Below are positions 62,743 through 64,000 of a stretch of DNA of 64,000 bases, one piece after another (within the stretch, counting starts at the first letter, position 1; every line of letters begins with the position of its first letter). This DNA is from Hahella sp. HNIBRBA332 (GTDB lineage Bacteria > Pseudomonadota > Gammaproteobacteria > Pseudomonadales > Oleiphilaceae). The stretch lies in contig NZ_CP132203.1 in NCBI RefSeq assembly GCF_030719035.1, forward strand, positions 2,232,001 through 2,296,000. Reading direction: 5' to 3'. Below the pieces are notes generated by a model that searched no databases, had not been told where the DNA came from, and worked only from the letters and a program-made list of their open reading frames with translations. The position numbers and the translations under genes are program-made.

Positions 62743-64000
62743 CAGGCTTCTCCCGCCAAGGGATAAGAGCCGCCCGCCATCGCCCCGGTTTTCAGTCCTG
62801 ACGGTCTGGCGGTATCGGTCTTCCCTTCTTTTTGCTTCATCATGGATACCGGCGCTTTACTCAATTGCGCCAATACAGGGACGCCAAGTGCGGATTGCAA
62901 GTCCTCAATGGAACGCACTACAGGGTTGCGTAATTCCAGAATCAGCGCCGCGCCGACAGACAACAGTCCCCCCAGCATCACCGCGATGACAAGATTGAGG
63001 AACAACATCGGCTTGCTGTGCTTGAGGGGCGGCGACGCCGGCGTCAGTATGGAAACATTGGTCTGCACGGTTTGCGCCTCCAGCTGACTTTGCGTGAGGC
63101 GCTGACTGATGGCGTCGAAATCCCGCTGCGCGGTTTCCACCTGATGGGACAGAATCTGAATCTGATCATGCTGGCTTTTCAGCTCAAGCATTTTCTTTTT
63201 CTGCGCTTCGATGGCTGCTTTCAATTCCGCCTGCTTGGCTTTGCTGACGCGTCCCACGGTGGAAATGGATTCCGCGATCTTGGCGGTTTCCATGCGCAGC
63301 CGCGACTTCATGCTGGCCAGCTCGGAAGCAGCGCTTTTGTATTGAGGATGGTTGACGCCATAGTCCTCGGACAACTCCTGCAGCCGCGAATCCATGCGCG
63401 CAATGTCGGTCTTGAGCTGAATTATCAGCGGGTTGCGCATGATTTCCGGCAGCGTATCACTGCCTTGATTGAAGCCCTGCTTGCTGGAGGAATCCGTGCC
63501 TTCCGCCAGGGCCAGACTCAGCTGCGCAGTCAACTCGCCCAACTTCTGGTTTTCGAAATCCAGGCGATCATTGGTCACCACGATACCGGTTTTCTGCTGA
63601 AAGTCGGACAAGGCTCTCTGCGCTTTTTGCAGCCGTTCGCGCTGGATGTCGTATTGTTGCTCAAACCAGGCGGCGTACTTTCTCGCCGGCTCCGCCCGCA
63701 GATCGATAGTGGTGTCGATATAGGCTTGTGCGAATGCGTTGGCGGCGGTGGCGGCGAAACGGGGATCCGTGGCGCTGAACTCCACACTGATGACATTGCT
63801 TTCCCGGGCGGGACTGACTTCCAGGCTCTTCTTCAGGCCCGGAGCCAGCCATACGGCGATGGTCCCCTGCCCGCCGGTTTCCTCCAGCCACTTTTCACGG
63901 GTCTCCGGGTTCTCGTCGAGCTTGAGCAGCCGCACCACGCCCTGGGCGACGCGGTCGCTGGTGATGATATCCATCTGCGTCGCCATATAACCTGGCGACA
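62742..64000 (-). CDS. epsF: Chain-length determinant protein (Wzz/EpsF type), N terminus cut off by window edge
   Basis: At least 418 codons; the frame runs off the right edge (SPGYMATQMDII is internal), so the first membrane helix and start lie beyond. Visible are a long periplasmic coiled coil (KYAAWFEQQYDIQRERLQKA, then further heptads) and the C-terminal membrane helix near LNLVIAVMLGGLLSVGAALIL, followed by a short cytoplasmic tail. It sets polymer length and links to the EpsG kinase. Confidence 0.9.
   Translation of the reverse strand, partial: SPGYMATQMDIITSDRVAQGVVRLLKLDENPETREKWLEETGGQGTIAVWLAPGLKKSLEVSPARESNVISVEFSATDPRFAATAANAFAQAYIDTTIDLRAEPARKYAAWFEQQYDIQRERLQKAQRALSDFQQKTGIVVTNDRLDFENQKLGELTAQLSLALAEGTDSSSKQGFNQGSDTLPEIMRNPLIIQLKTDIARMDSRLQELSEDYGVNHPQYKSAASELASMKSRLRMETAKIAESISTVGRVSKAKQAELKAAIEAQKKKMLELKSQHDQIQILSHQVETAQRDFDAISQRLTQSQLEAQTVQTNVSILTPASPPLKHSKPMLFLNLVIAVMLGGLLSVGAALILELRNPVVRSIEDLQSALGVPVLAQLSKAPVSMMKQKEGKTDTARPSGLKTGAMAGGSYPLAGEA

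Noticed and set aside
1..64000. CRISPR array, rRNA genes, intact insertion sequences, intact tRNAs
   Set aside because: Looked for repeated spacered units, transposase motifs and rRNA/tRNA sequence; none seen except the tRNA-like relic near 27.0 kb.

Overview
The window looks like chromosomal DNA of a marine-type gammaproteobacterium with a large signalling repertoire. Hahella or a close relative is my guess from gene content: an exosortase-B exopolysaccharide locus, many c-di-GMP enzymes, and HflKC and Crp-like stress genes. That name is inference; no rRNA or other firm marker is present.

Layout. 0-7 kb is a loose accessory stretch: an AraC regulator, a cyclase-FHA fusion, a VOC protein, a streptothricin-acetyltransferase-like GNAT, a lipoprotein cytochrome c, small unknown genes and decayed fragments. 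7-8.7 kb is a chemoreceptor. 8.8-19.1 kb is an envelope/stress island: a BON protein, two transglutaminase-like proteins, two Crp-like regulators, CsbD, a fatty-acid desaturase, a tiny Q/P-rich peptide, HflK-HflC, a YeaQ-like protein and a triple-BON protein. Five copies of one palindrome, GTCNGTRCG-4 nt-CGYACNGAC, lie in its promoter regions; I consider this local regulon the best candidate for an undescribed system. 19.1-32.7 kb is signalling: three GGDEF proteins (one also EAL), a degenerate sugar nucleotidyltransferase, a broken tyrosine recombinase, a CheB-CheR-PAS hybrid and a NarL-type kinase/regulator pair. A tRNA-like relic sits near 27.0 kb.

32.8-42.6 kb holds an NYN/cold-shock fusion and several regulator-enzyme pairs of detoxification type (DJ-1/PfpI with LysR, HxlR with an alpha/beta hydrolase, TetR with NmrA and NTF2-like proteins, TetR with an SDR). 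For the last TetR, a matching operator can be read in front of both the regulator and the SDR. 43-47.8 kb has a secreted copper-radical (galactose-oxidase-like) oxidase with a lectin domain, a thioesterase, a MerR regulator with an NAD(P)H oxidoreductase, and a rhomboid protease.

48-64 kb is an exopolysaccharide locus. On + are the initiating sugar-phosphate transferase and an asparagine-synthase-like protein. On -, running in from beyond the right edge, come chain-length determinant, EpsG kinase, exosortase B, EpsI, polymerase, flippase, glycosyltransferase, pyruvyltransferase, glycosyltransferase, an Alg14/Alg13-like pair and a secreted protein. The genes overlap by a few bases and probably form one operon. 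A decayed tandem duplication is visible at 52.3-53.0 kb. A second notable item is a 69-bp element present upstream of the first transglutaminase gene and of merR, whose hairpin keeps its pairing despite base changes.
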